The notes under the pieces are model-generated. The model searched no databases, was not told where the DNA came from, and worked only from the letters and a program-made list of their open reading frames with translations. From an uncultured Collinsella sp. (lineage in GTDB: Bacteria; Actinomycetota; Coriobacteriia; Coriobacteriales; Coriobacteriaceae), in contig CABUIY010000023.1 of assembly GCA_902491765.1 (NCBI GenBank), positions 1 through 26,887 of the forward strand: a stretch of 26,887 bases of DNA. Direction: 5' to 3'. The position numbers were made by a program, and so were the translations under genes. Shown here one piece after another: positions 1 through 7,598 of the stretch. Each line of letters begins with the position of its first letter. Within the stretch, counting starts at the first letter, position 1.

Positions 1-122
1 CGGGATTGGTCAATCTCGGCCGACTATATTTGGCTAAATTATTCCGACGCTAACACTATCGCATCCCGCCCCAGATACTGGGACTCTATCCGGCAATCCT
101 GTCGCCCGACCATGACCATCGC

Positions 123-1091
123 TTGGTGCATTACTCAAAACAGCCAGTATTTAAAGACTTGCTCGGCACACCAGTTTGGAGATTCGTAAGCGAAAGAAAG
201 CAGCGCGCGAACGGAAAGCTATTTCATAGCCGTCTGCTAACCCAAGAGCCGCCTCCCGGGTCGTTTAGGCAGACTGAGCATGGGTTTGATGTCACTTCAC
301 CGGAGTTTACGCTGCTCAGCCTTGCCACGCAGGTCTCACGCAACCAGTTACTCATGGCGTGCTACGAGATGTGCGGCTCCTTTGCAGTGTTTAAGCCCTG
401 CGAGCGAACGCAACAACAACTCGATGAAGCTATTTCGCTTAAGTTCATTCCACCCAGCTGCGGCTGGGAGCGAGTTAACGACACCAAGGGCAATGACACC
501 AACTTGTGGAAGCGCACGCCGCTTCTTACCGCAACGGATATCGCCGCGTTCGCCAAGCAAGCTGCAGGCCTGCGCGGCGTCAAACAACTGCGCTGGGCGG
601 CCGAGCACATGACGGGGCAGACCGCCTCGCCCTTCGAAGTACAGACCTCCATGCTTGTCTCGCTCCCCCGCGACGAAGGCGGCATGGGCATCAACATCGC
701 AAACAACGTGCGCATCCCACTCAGCGACGCCGCACGCTCGCTGTATGACAAAACCTGCTGCTACGCCGATATCCTCATCGAGAGCAACACCGACAGCATG
801 GGCGTCATCTTGGAATGCCAAGGCCGCTCCGCCCACGATGGCGAAGCCGCGAGCCTCTCCGATGCCGAGCGCACCACCGCGCTCACCAGCATGGGCTATG
901 ACGTTATCCAGATAACCTATGAGCAAATCAAAGACACGAAGAGCTTTAACAACATCGCCGAACTCATCCATAAAAAGGCGGGGCTCTCCTACATCCCAAA
1001 GACCGATCAGGAACGCTCCACCGAAGATGCCCTGCGACGGGAGCTGTTAGTCAATTGGGTTGAGCTATTCACCGCCAAGCCGGCCAGCTAG
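123..1091 (+). CDS. Hypothetical protein with DUF559/Vsr-like nuclease-type C-terminus
   Basis: This 322-residue protein is not recognised as a named family. Near residues 215-265 it has a pattern resembling PD-(D/E)XK nucleases of the DUF559/Vsr type: an acidic strand (ADILIE), then a hydrophobic strand ending in ECQG followed by H, then a helix with D-A-E-R, and a GYDVIQIT strand. That fits the order D...ExxG...H...R...G-Y-x-V. The N-terminal 200 residues match nothing I know; AbiEi-like or other accessory-defence proteins are possible. The start is uncertain: TTG at 123 and GTG at 126 are the first conventional starts after an in-frame stop at 51-53, and no clear ribosome binding site is visible. 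Base composition of the first half is less GC-rich than the neighbours, a mild sign of acquisition. Its stop codon overlaps that of the convergent gene within one CTAG. Confidence 0.6.
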   Translation: MVHYSKQPVFKDLLGTPVWRFVSERKQRANGKLFHSRLLTQEPPPGSFRQTEHGFDVTSPEFTLLSLATQVSRNQLLMACYEMCGSFAVFKPCERTQQQLDEAISLKFIPPSCGWERVNDTKGNDTNLWKRTPLLTATDIAAFAKQAAGLRGVKQLRWAAEHMTGQTASPFEVQTSMLVSLPRDEGGMGINIANNVRIPLSDAARSLYDKTCCYADILIESNTDSMGVILECQGRSAHDGEAASLSDAERTTALTSMGYDVIQITYEQIKDTKSFNNIAELIHKKAGLSYIPKTDQERSTEDALRRELLVNWVELFTAKPAS

Positions 1092-1936
1092 CAGCTAGCA
1101 ATCAGGGGAAGCGCAGGCATATCGGGCGATTCGACGCGAGCCGCAAATCCCGCCTCGGTTAGCTCGATAACCTCGGTAAACGTTGTATCGAAAAACTCCT
1201 CGGTTAGCAGGCGATACGGCGGATGATCGGACTCGCCGGGGTTTTCGCGTACAATCTCGTGCATAACGCCAATGGTCTTGAGCACATACTCCTTATGGAT
1301 GGGATACTGACCAAAACGGGTCGCCGCAGTATACAGGCGATCGGTCGCGCGCGGAATCGAAACGATGCCGAGTGTCTTGCCAAACCAGTCAAAGTCGCCT
1401 TGCTTTTTAATGCGGAACTCCTCGCACGGCTTGCCGCCGTGCGCCTCCAGGTACTGATTCACGCGCGTATTCCATACGGTATCGGCCACCAGATGCGACC
1501 AGACACCCAGTGTCAAATCGAGCAACGACTGCGCCACATCTTCGGATGCAAGCGAGAACTCACAGGCGCCAGGACCGGCAACCGGCTCGACATCCCTGTA
1601 GCGGTGGGGATAGTGCACGCGATTCAGTCGCTCGCGCTCCTCGACAATCGAGGTAGCGGCAGCCAGCGTACCAACAGGCGCCCCTTTGAGCAGCGGCGCC
1701 ACATAGATGTCCCAAAACTCATGCTCGCGCGGCTTGGGGATAGGCTCAGGCTTGGCAAAATGCGTGATGCGGTACGGGATGGGATCGGCGATGCCAGGGA
1801 CCATATAGCCCACGAAAATATCCGGAACCACGCAGCCAAACAAAAAGGCATTGCGGTCGCGCACGCTATTGGCAAGCGCACCGGTGCGCTCCAGCAAACG
1901 CTCCGTCTGAGCGATATGAATGTTCCAGCTTGGCAT
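1088..1936 (-). CDS. Zinc-dependent phospholipase C family protein
   Basis: The product is about 282 residues and resembles the zinc-dependent phospholipase C/S1-P1-like helical family (PF00882 type) common in Coriobacteriia. It begins MPSWNIHIAQ, followed by an AFLFGCVVPDIFVGYM segment and later a GVWSHLVADTVWN segment, where His, Asp and Asn residues would bind metal. The family hydrolyses phospholipid or phosphate ester bonds, but the substrate of this cytoplasmic-looking version is unknown; no signal peptide is visible. I chose ATG at 1936 over GTG at 1942 because a run of six G residues sits five bases upstream of the ATG. It lies 80 bp downstream of the ECF ATPase gene on the same strand and has its own possible extended -10 promoter. 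Confidence 0.75.
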   Translation of the reverse strand: MPSWNIHIAQTERLLERTGALANSVRDRNAFLFGCVVPDIFVGYMVPGIADPIPYRITHFAKPEPIPKPREHEFWDIYVAPLLKGAPVGTLAAATSIVEERERLNRVHYPHRYRDVEPVAGPGACEFSLASEDVAQSLLDLTLGVWSHLVADTVWNTRVNQYLEAHGGKPCEEFRIKKQGDFDWFGKTLGIVSIPRATDRLYTAATRFGQYPIHKEYVLKTIGVMHEIVRENPGESDHPPYRLLTEEFFDTTFTEVIELTEAGFAARVESPDMPALPLIASC

Positions 1937-1962
1937 AGCCACCCCCCATAAAAACCTGGATA

Positions 1963-1971
1963 ACTATACCA
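1963..1971 (-). promoter_or_regulatory. Possible extended -10 promoter for the phospholipase C-like gene
   Basis: Reading the minus strand, TGGTATAGT forms an extended -10 box (TGn plus TATAGT). It would give a leader of roughly 20 nt ahead of the ATG at 1936. No good -35 is present at the normal spacing, so this is tentative; the gene could also be transcribed from the upstream transporter operon. Confidence 0.35.
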
Positions 1972-2016
1972 TTCACGGCAAGCCACGCGCACGGCCGCAG
2001 CCCTACTACGCAGCAA

Positions 2017-2787
2017 CTATTCCGCAGTGCCGCTTTCGGTTCCATACGATGCCACGGGTGCCTCGACCACGTGGTGATATCGGTCGATATAGATGGCGCG
2101 GGCACCCAGGCGTCGTACCAAATCCTGATGGTGCGTGCTCATCAAGACCGTCTTACCGGCAGCAACATAGGCCAGTAGAAAGTTGACCACGATGTCGCAA
2201 GAGTCTTCGTCAAGTCCGTTGGTAGGCTCGTCGAGTACCAGGATATCGGGGTTCATCGACACGACGGCAGCCAGCGCCACGCGCTTCTTTTGCCCACCCG
2301 AAAGCTGATAGGGAGAGGCGTCGGCAAGGTCGGCAACCTGGAACAGCCCCATAGCATCGCGCACGCGGCGCTCGAGCTCGTCTGCCGGCAGCCCCATCTG
2401 GGCCGGGCCAAACGCGACCTCCTCGCCCACCGTGGCGCAAAAGAGCTGCGCATCGGCATTCTGGAACACAAAGCCCACGCGCTGATGGAACCGCTGGGCA
2501 ACCGCGGAATCCTTGAGATATGCCGCATCGACCGCATGCCCGTCAAACAGATACGCACCCGCGTCCACAAGTTCAAGGCCGTTGATAAGGCGCATGATCG
2601 TCGTCTTGCCGCAGCCGTTGGGACCGAGCAGGGCAACAAGCTCCCCACGGTCCACCTGCAGCGAAACGCCATCGACCACCGTATGCCCCGCATAGGAAAA
2701 CACCACGTCGCGAAACTCGATGAGCGGCGTGGTCTCGACGCCAGCAGCGCCGCTCGCGCCCATCGCGTCATTCGTATCGTTTGCCAA
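2017..2787 (-). CDS. ECF metal transporter ATP-binding protein (NikO/CbiO)
   Basis: ATPase subunit of an energy-coupling factor transporter; it powers uptake of Ni2+ or Co2+ through the membrane subunits encoded just upstream. All ABC ATPase motifs are present: Walker A GPNGCGKT (residues 55-62), Q-loop Gln109, signature LSGGQKK (162-168), Walker B ILVLDE (182-187) and the H-loop His at about 219. At 256 residues it is normal for CbiO/NikO. The start is TTG, preceded by an AAGGG-type ribosome binding site about 7 bases away; an ATG eight codons further in is an alternative. It is the last gene of the transporter operon, 44 bp after the EcfT gene. The metal is inferred from the NikR-like operator, not from this subunit. 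Confidence 0.9.
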   Translation of the reverse strand: MANDTNDAMGASGAAGVETTPLIEFRDVVFSYAGHTVVDGVSLQVDRGELVALLGPNGCGKTTIMRLINGLELVDAGAYLFDGHAVDAAYLKDSAVAQRFHQRVGFVFQNADAQLFCATVGEEVAFGPAQMGLPADELERRVRDAMGLFQVADLADASPYQLSGGQKKRVALAAVVSMNPDILVLDEPTNGLDEDSCDIVVNFLLAYVAAGKTVLMSTHHQDLVRRLGARAIYIDRYHHVVEAPVASYGTESGTAE

Positions 2788-2831
2788 AACGTCGCCCTTC
2801 CCTACTCACATCGACGGCTCGGCCGCCCGCG

Positions 2832-3674
2832 CTACAGCACCGCGCACAACACGGCGAGCAGCACCACAACGGCCGCGTAAACGGCATCGCGCCAGCCAAA
2901 CCCGGCGCGCGCGAGCGCCGGATACGCACCGGCAAAGCCGCGGCAGAGCATGGCCTCGTCCATCGCACGGCTGCATTCCATCGCCTTGATAAACGTCATG
3001 CCCATGATACCCGCGATCGAATCGGTACGCGAAAATCTCTCGGGCGCGCGACCGACGCTGCGCAGCATGACCGATTCGCACAGATCGTGAGCCGTGCGTC
3101 CCAGCACCTCGATATGCTTGAGTGCCATATCAAACGTAAAGATAACCTCGTCGGGCAGGCGCAACATCTTAAGCGCTGCCGACATGCGGTTCCAGGTGAG
3201 CGTCCACGAAACGCCCAGTACCAGCGACACGTTAATGAACGTTTTGAGTGCAATCTTGAGCATGGCGCCCGTGGCAGACGCGCCCAGCAGCAGGGCAGGC
3301 AGTGCCAGAACCACCGCGAGCCCCGCAGCGCCAAGCGCCGGCACAAAGGTTGCCCGCAGCCCGCGTACGGGGCGCACGGCAACGAGCACCAATGCGATCG
3401 CCGCCATCAACATGAGGTACAGCGGACTCTGTGTCAGACACACGCACAGGACGCAGACGAGCATCCCCACCAGGCGCACCGGGGCCGAAACGGAAGAAAG
3501 GGCGCGGTCGATTATCGACCCGCCCTCGTGTGCGCCGCCGCCTAGGCGAACCCGCTCAAGCAGGCTCGCCAGGTGCAGGACGTTCTTTTGCATCACGCGA
3601 TGCCGAGCCCCCACGGGCTCATATCGCTCCTCGGCCGCAAGCCAGCTAGGCAGCTCGGCTATTGCCATGAGCAC
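2832..3674 (-). CDS. ECF metal transporter transmembrane subunit T (NikQ/CbiQ)
   Basis: Membrane coupling subunit of the nickel/cobalt ECF transporter, linking the ATPase to the metal-binding M component. It has about five hydrophobic segments (LVGMLVCVLCVCL, LYLMLMAAIALVLVAV, GLAVVLALPALLL, the INVSLVLGVSWTL region, and a C-terminal AAVVVLLAVLCAVL). It also has the AMLCRGF sequence, which fits the Ala-Arg-Gly coupling-helix motif of EcfT proteins. GTG at 3674 has AAGGA five bases upstream and is preferred over ATG at 3668. The start overlaps the end of the NikM gene by 29 bp, which suggests translational coupling. The N-terminal 55 residues are a rather long cytoplasmic leader. Confidence 0.85.
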   Translation of the reverse strand: MLMAIAELPSWLAAEERYEPVGARHRVMQKNVLHLASLLERVRLGGGAHEGGSIIDRALSSVSAPVRLVGMLVCVLCVCLTQSPLYLMLMAAIALVLVAVRPVRGLRATFVPALGAAGLAVVLALPALLLGASATGAMLKIALKTFINVSLVLGVSWTLTWNRMSAALKMLRLPDEVIFTFDMALKHIEVLGRTAHDLCESVMLRSVGRAPERFSRTDSIAGIMGMTFIKAMECSRAMDEAMLCRGFAGAYPALARAGFGWRDAVYAAVVVLLAVLCAVL

Positions 3675-4731
3675 CGCTTTCCTTGACCGTCAGCGAGACC
3701 AGGCGGAATGCGATGGTGAGCACCGCAACGCCAATCACGCCCGAAAGAATATACATCGCGGCCTGGCCGGCAAAGCCAAGGCCCTGCTCATCGGAATAGG
3801 CCTGAAGGTAATCGCCCGTGGGCAGCGCATCGGCAAAGGTCGGGGTATCGAGGCCGACCGAAGCCTGCAGGCTGTTGTCGCCAGCCTCCTGAACGGCGGT
3901 CGCGGCGCCCTCGGCGTCCCACTCACCCCAGGCGTCACCGGTGGCAAGCAAGCCGAGCGGCGTAGCCACGACAAGCACGGCAACCAAGATGAGCGTGGGG
4001 ATCAGCGAGGTCTTCTTGGCGGTTGCGCCCTCGGACTCCAGCAGGCCGTCGGAAGCCTCGGGGCCGACGATAAAGCTCGGCGCCGTTTTCTTGATAAAGC
4101 CGTAGATAGCGGCGGTCGCCACGCCCTCGACCACACCGGCTACCAGCATATGCGGGATCAGCATGGCCGGAATGGAAACGGACAGCGGGAAGGGGCAGTA
4201 CAGCGGAGCGCCCGAAGCGTTGGTGAAGAGCATCGGCTGAATACCAAACTCGATTGCCGCGCACAGGGCCGCCAGGCACAGGCCGACCCAACCGCTCACG
4301 ATGGCAGAAACCGAGGTGCCCCAGCTCTTGTCGTGCAGACGGCTGTTGAGCGCACGGAACACGATAGCAGCGACAAACGGCAGCACAAAGGCCATGTTAA
4401 AGCAGTTGGCGCCAAAGGACAGAACGCCGCCGTCGCCAAACAGCAGCGCCTGCAGCGCGAGTGCAACCGAGACTGCAATGGCAGCAGCCTCGGGGCCCAG
4501 CAGCAGCGCGATGAGCGCGCCACCAACGGCGTGACCAGTGGTACCGCCGGGCAGCGGCACGTTGAACATCATGAGCAAGAAGGAGAATGCGGCGCAAATA
4601 CCCAAAAAGGCCATGTGCTCGCGGTCGAGCGTGGCGCGCACCTTCTTGATGCAGTGGACCCAAACGGGCACCATCGCCACCGCCATGACGGCATCGGTCT
4701 GCGGGGACAGATAATTATCTGGAATGTGCAT
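3646..4731 (-). CDS. ECF nickel/cobalt transporter substrate-binding membrane protein, NikM/CbiM fused to an N-type domain
   Basis: Substrate-capture subunit. It begins MHIPDNYLSP, close to the conserved NikM/CbiM N-terminus in which the amino-terminal Met, His2 and a later His bind the metal. The later His is found at position 67 in GTTGHAVG, the position recalled for structurally studied NikM. Residues 1-220 form the multi-helix M domain. The remainder has a TM segment, TPLGLLATGDAWGEW, an extracytoplasmic stretch and a last TM helix, matching the NikN/PDGLE-type component fused to the C-terminus. At 361 residues it is longer than CbiM alone (about 230), as expected for a fusion. It is first in a three-gene minus-strand operon and lies downstream of a promoter with a NikR-like operator. 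Nickel is the favoured substrate by that context; cobalt is not excluded. Confidence 0.88.
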   Translation of the reverse strand: MHIPDNYLSPQTDAVMAVAMVPVWVHCIKKVRATLDREHMAFLGICAAFSFLLMMFNVPLPGGTTGHAVGGALIALLLGPEAAAIAVSVALALQALLFGDGGVLSFGANCFNMAFVLPFVAAIVFRALNSRLHDKSWGTSVSAIVSGWVGLCLAALCAAIEFGIQPMLFTNASGAPLYCPFPLSVSIPAMLIPHMLVAGVVEGVATAAIYGFIKKTAPSFIVGPEASDGLLESEGATAKKTSLIPTLILVAVLVVATPLGLLATGDAWGEWDAEGAATAVQEAGDNSLQASVGLDTPTFADALPTGDYLQAYSDEQGLGFAGQAAMYILSGVIGVAVLTIAFRLVSLTVKESGAHGNSRAA

Positions 4732-4788
4732 GTACGCCTCCCGGTTGTCGGCGCACAGAATTGCAACGCCGCCTGAATCACCTTGCCA

Positions 4789-4816
4789 GTGTTACGTATT
4801 ATCAGACTCGTAACAC
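4789..4816 (-). promoter_or_regulatory. Putative NikR operator
   Basis: A perfect dyad, GTGTTACG - 12 bases - CGTAACAC, can also be read as GTGTTAC-N14-GTAACAC. That matches the NikR site pattern I remember for several non-enteric bacteria and archaea (GTGTTAC-N13/14-GTAACAC). It begins 10 bases after the -10 box of the transporter promoter, where a bound repressor would block transcription. No nikR gene is in the window, so the regulator itself is inferred. Confidence 0.65.
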
Positions 4817-4826
4817 GACGCGGGCT

Positions 4827-4855
4827 ATCATAGCAAAACGGCGCACTGCCGACAA
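4827..4855 (-). promoter_or_regulatory. Promoter of the ECF nickel/cobalt transporter operon
   Basis: On the minus strand a -35 box TTGTCG (4855-4850) is followed after exactly 17 bases by a -10 box TATGAT (4832-4827). Transcription would start near 4820 and give a leader of about 90 nt before the NikM start. The operator dyad overlaps the expected initial transcribed region. Confidence 0.65.
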
Positions 4856-4929
4856 AGCAGCACGCCGTTATGTAATGCGCGTGTCATATATGCAGGCTCA
4901 GCGATGCCTTTTCCGAACACCGCGGTCAC

Positions 4930-4964
4930 GCAGGACCCCACAGCAACTGCCGAGGGGTCCCTGC
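4930..4964 (-). terminator. Hairpin downstream of pheT
   Basis: GCAGGACCCC and GGGGTCCCTGC pair with a single bulge about 15 bp after the pheT stop. There is no U-tract on either side, so it may be a weak or factor-assisted terminator, or an mRNA 3-prime-end stabiliser. Confidence 0.4.
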
Positions 4965-4978
4965 TCCCAGCGCAAATC

Positions 4979-7432
4979 CTAGCCGCGGACCTCGCCGTTT
5001 ACGCCCTTGCACACCTTGGTGACGATCTTCTGGTGCGCCTTCTCGACCTCTTCGCTGGTGAGCGTGTGGTCGTCGGAGCGATACGTAAGCGCAAAGGCCA
5101 TGGATTTCTTGCCCACGCCCACGCGGACCGGATCGCGGTAGACGTCGAACAGGCGCACGCCCTCGAGCAGCTTGCCGCCGGCGCTGGTAATGCGGCGCTC
5201 AAGATCCTCGCAGGTCACAGTGTTGTCGACCACGATAGCAAGGTCGTGTTCAACGGCAGGGTACTGCGAGAACTCACGGTAGTTCTCCTGATTGCGGGCG
5301 CCCTTGATCAGCTTGTCCAGATCGAGCTCAAAGGCAACGACGACCTCATCGATGCCCATGGCTTCGCGCGCCTCAGGGTGGATCTCGCCGACCCAGCCCA
5401 GCACGGTACCGCCGGACAGAACCTCGGCAGCACGACCCGGTTGCAGGAAGGCATAGCCCTCGCCCTCGACGGGACGGAAGCGAACCTTCTCGATGCGCAG
5501 CTGGGCGAGCAGCTCCTCGACAATGCCCTTGCCAAAGAAGAAGCGCAGCTTGCGGTACTTCATGTTCCAGGACTTCTCGCTCCACTGGCCCGAGAGCACA
5601 CCCGCCACGGACTTGGTCTCCTTGGGCAGGCTGGCGTTCTCGCGACCGTGGAACAGGCTGCCGACCTCGTACAGGTGCACGTTGGGCGTACCGTGCGCCT
5701 CGTTGTAGGCCACGGACTGCAGCAGGCCCGGCAGCAGCGAACGACGCATCTCGGTCTGCTCGGCTACCAGCGGGTTCATGAGAACCACGGAGCAGCCGCG
5801 GCCCTCGGTGGACATGCCAATCTTCTCCAGGTCGCCCGGGGCGGCAAAGCCAAAGGTCGTGGTCTCGTTGAGGCCACAGGCGCGCAGGATCTCGCCGACC
5901 TTGCGGGTAAGCTTCTGCTCGCGCGTCAGACCGCCGATGTGGTTCTTGGCAGCTGGGATGGTCGCCGTGACGCGACCCATGCCCCATAGGCGCAGGACCT
6001 CCTCGATCAGGTCGATCTCGCGCGGCAGGTCGGGGCGGAAACTCGGCGGGGTGACCATAAAGTCCTCGCCGTCGCGCTCGACGGTGCAGCCCAGGCGGGT
6101 GAGCGAGCGCTCGATAAAGTCGGGTTCGATGTCGGCGCCGCAGATGGCGTGCACGCGGGCCAAGCGCAGCTTGATGCTATCGATGGTCTTGGGCGCGGGG
6201 AACACGTCGACATAGCCGGGAGCAACCTCGCCGCCGGCGATCTCTTCGATGAGCGCGCAGGCAACGTTGGCGACATCCACGCAGCCGGTCTCATCGACCT
6301 GACGCTCAAAGCGAATGGAGGCATCGGAGATCAGCGACAGATCGCGGCTGGTGTGCGAGGTGCGACCGGCGTTGAAGCAGGCGCTCTCGACCATCACGTC
6401 GACGGTGTCGTCCTCGATCTCGGAATCCATGCCGCCCATAACGCCGGCCAGCGCCACGGGGCGCTCGCCGTCGGTAATGAGGCCCATGCCGGCGTCGAGC
6501 GTGCGTTCCTCGCCGTCGAGGGTCGTAAACTTCTCGTCCTGTTGGGCGGCGCGAACCACCACGCGACGCCTGCCCTCGCGCTCGGCAAAGGTGTCCAGGT
6601 CAAAGGCGTGCAGCGGCTGACCGGTAAGCATCATCACATAGTTGGTGATGTCGACGATGTTGTTGTGCGGGCGCACGCCCAGGGCGTTGAGACGCTTGAC
6701 CATCCAGTCGGGCGACGGACCGACCTTCACGTTGCGCACGATGCGGGCGACGTAGCGGTCGCAGAGGCCCTCGTCGGCAATCTCGACCGAAAGCTCGTCG
6801 TCGGTCGCGCGGCCGGTCTCGGCCTTGATGGCGGGCAGCTCAACGTGGAAATCGCGGTCGAAGATGGCGCCGGTCTCGCGGGCCATGCCGATCATGGACA
6901 GGCAGTCGGGACGGTTGGGCGTAATCTCGCAGTCAAGCACGGTATCGCTCGAGCCCACATACTCGGCAAACGGCATGCCGCAGGGCGTATCCTCGGGCAG
7001 GATCATGATGCCGGAGTGGTCGCCGCCCAGGCCGAGCTCGCGCGCAGAGCAGTTCATGCCCATGGACACGACGCCGCGAAGCTTGCTCTTCTTGATCTTG
7101 ACGTCGCCGGGAAGCACGGCGCCGATCATGGCCGTGACGATGTGATCGCCGGCCTCGAAGTTCTGCGCGCCGCAGACGATCTGCAGCGGAGCGGGGTTGC
7201 CGTCGGCGTCGAGGTTCTTGTCGCCCACATCGACCGAGCACACATACATATGGTCGCTATCGGGGTGCGGGGTCTTGGTGAGCACCTTGGCGGTCACCAC
7301 GTGGTCGAAGGACTCGCCCACGGTGTCGATCGCCTCGACCTCGGTGCCGGTACGGATATATTCGTCCGAAAGGGTCTTGGGATCCTCCGGAATATCGATC
7401 ATGGTCTTGAGCCAGTCGTAAGAAACGCGCAT
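4979..7432 (-). CDS. pheT: Phenylalanine--tRNA ligase beta subunit
   Basis: The 817-residue beta subunit of the heterotetrameric phenylalanyl-tRNA synthetase, which charges tRNA-Phe and edits mischarged Tyr. It begins MRVSYDWLKTMI. Next come an EMAP-type tRNA-binding domain (roughly residues 40-150; VCGAQNF, GMNCSARELGL), the B3/B4 editing region (ITPNRPDCLS), a B5 domain, a catalytic-like core (YNEAHG region) and a C-terminal FDX-ACB domain starting near FSQYPAVEHDLAIVV. Length is normal for bacterial PheT. ATG at 7432 has AGGAGAG four bases upstream. It follows pheS on the same strand after 162 bp, an unusually long gap for this pair that is filled mostly by a large palindrome. Expression is expected to be governed by the T-box ahead of pheS. 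Confidence 0.97.
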   Translation of the reverse strand: MRVSYDWLKTMIDIPEDPKTLSDEYIRTGTEVEAIDTVGESFDHVVTAKVLTKTPHPDSDHMYVCSVDVGDKNLDADGNPAPLQIVCGAQNFEAGDHIVTAMIGAVLPGDVKIKKSKLRGVVSMGMNCSARELGLGGDHSGIMILPEDTPCGMPFAEYVGSSDTVLDCEITPNRPDCLSMIGMARETGAIFDRDFHVELPAIKAETGRATDDELSVEIADEGLCDRYVARIVRNVKVGPSPDWMVKRLNALGVRPHNNIVDITNYVMMLTGQPLHAFDLDTFAEREGRRRVVVRAAQQDEKFTTLDGEERTLDAGMGLITDGERPVALAGVMGGMDSEIEDDTVDVMVESACFNAGRTSHTSRDLSLISDASIRFERQVDETGCVDVANVACALIEEIAGGEVAPGYVDVFPAPKTIDSIKLRLARVHAICGADIEPDFIERSLTRLGCTVERDGEDFMVTPPSFRPDLPREIDLIEEVLRLWGMGRVTATIPAAKNHIGGLTREQKLTRKVGEILRACGLNETTTFGFAAPGDLEKIGMSTEGRGCSVVLMNPLVAEQTEMRRSLLPGLLQSVAYNEAHGTPNVHLYEVGSLFHGRENASLPKETKSVAGVLSGQWSEKSWNMKYRKLRFFFGKGIVEELLAQLRIEKVRFRPVEGEGYAFLQPGRAAEVLSGGTVLGWVGEIHPEAREAMGIDEVVVAFELDLDKLIKGARNQENYREFSQYPAVEHDLAIVVDNTVTCEDLERRITSAGGKLLEGVRLFDVYRDPVRVGVGKKSMAFALTYRSDDHTLTSEEVEKAHQKIVTKVCKGVNGEVRG

Positions 7433-7491
7433 GTAGCTCTCCTAGTTCTTAATCTCCGCAAAGGGAGGAATATCAAATGAAGACGTTCGTC

Positions 7492-7598
7492 TTAGGGTTG
7501 TCCAGGTGCCCCAGGTTGGCGTGAAAGAGGAGCGACGCGTACTAAAGGTACGCGAGCGACGGTTTGAACGCCAAGATGGGGTGCCTGGGCAAGCCTAA
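7492..7598. repeat. 107-nt near-palindrome between pheS and pheT
   Basis: The two arms pair in one continuous register around position 7545. TTAGG pairs with CCTAA (outer), CCAGG with CCTGG, CCCCA with TGGGG, TTGGCGT with ACGCCAA, and CGCGTAC with GTACGCG across a 5-base loop. Several of the remaining positions are G-U compatible. An internal loop carries AGCGA on both sides. The outer right arm contains the pheS stop codon. It could be an RNA structure that tunes pheT expression or a REP/MITE-like insertion. A separate short palindrome, AAGACGTTCGTCTT (7480-7493), abuts its left end. Confidence 0.8.

Noticed and set aside
3094..4776. 560-residue open frame on the plus strand over the transporter operon
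   Set aside because: Shadow of the three real minus-strand genes caused by GC-biased third positions; no domain content and no ribosome binding site.
4732..4900. Cobalamin riboswitch ahead of the metal transporter
   Set aside because: No B12-box or conserved core could be found; the leader is only about 90 nt and is explained by the operator dyad.
6149..7480. 443-residue plus-strand frame over pheT
   Set aside because: Shadow of pheT; no recognisable motifs.
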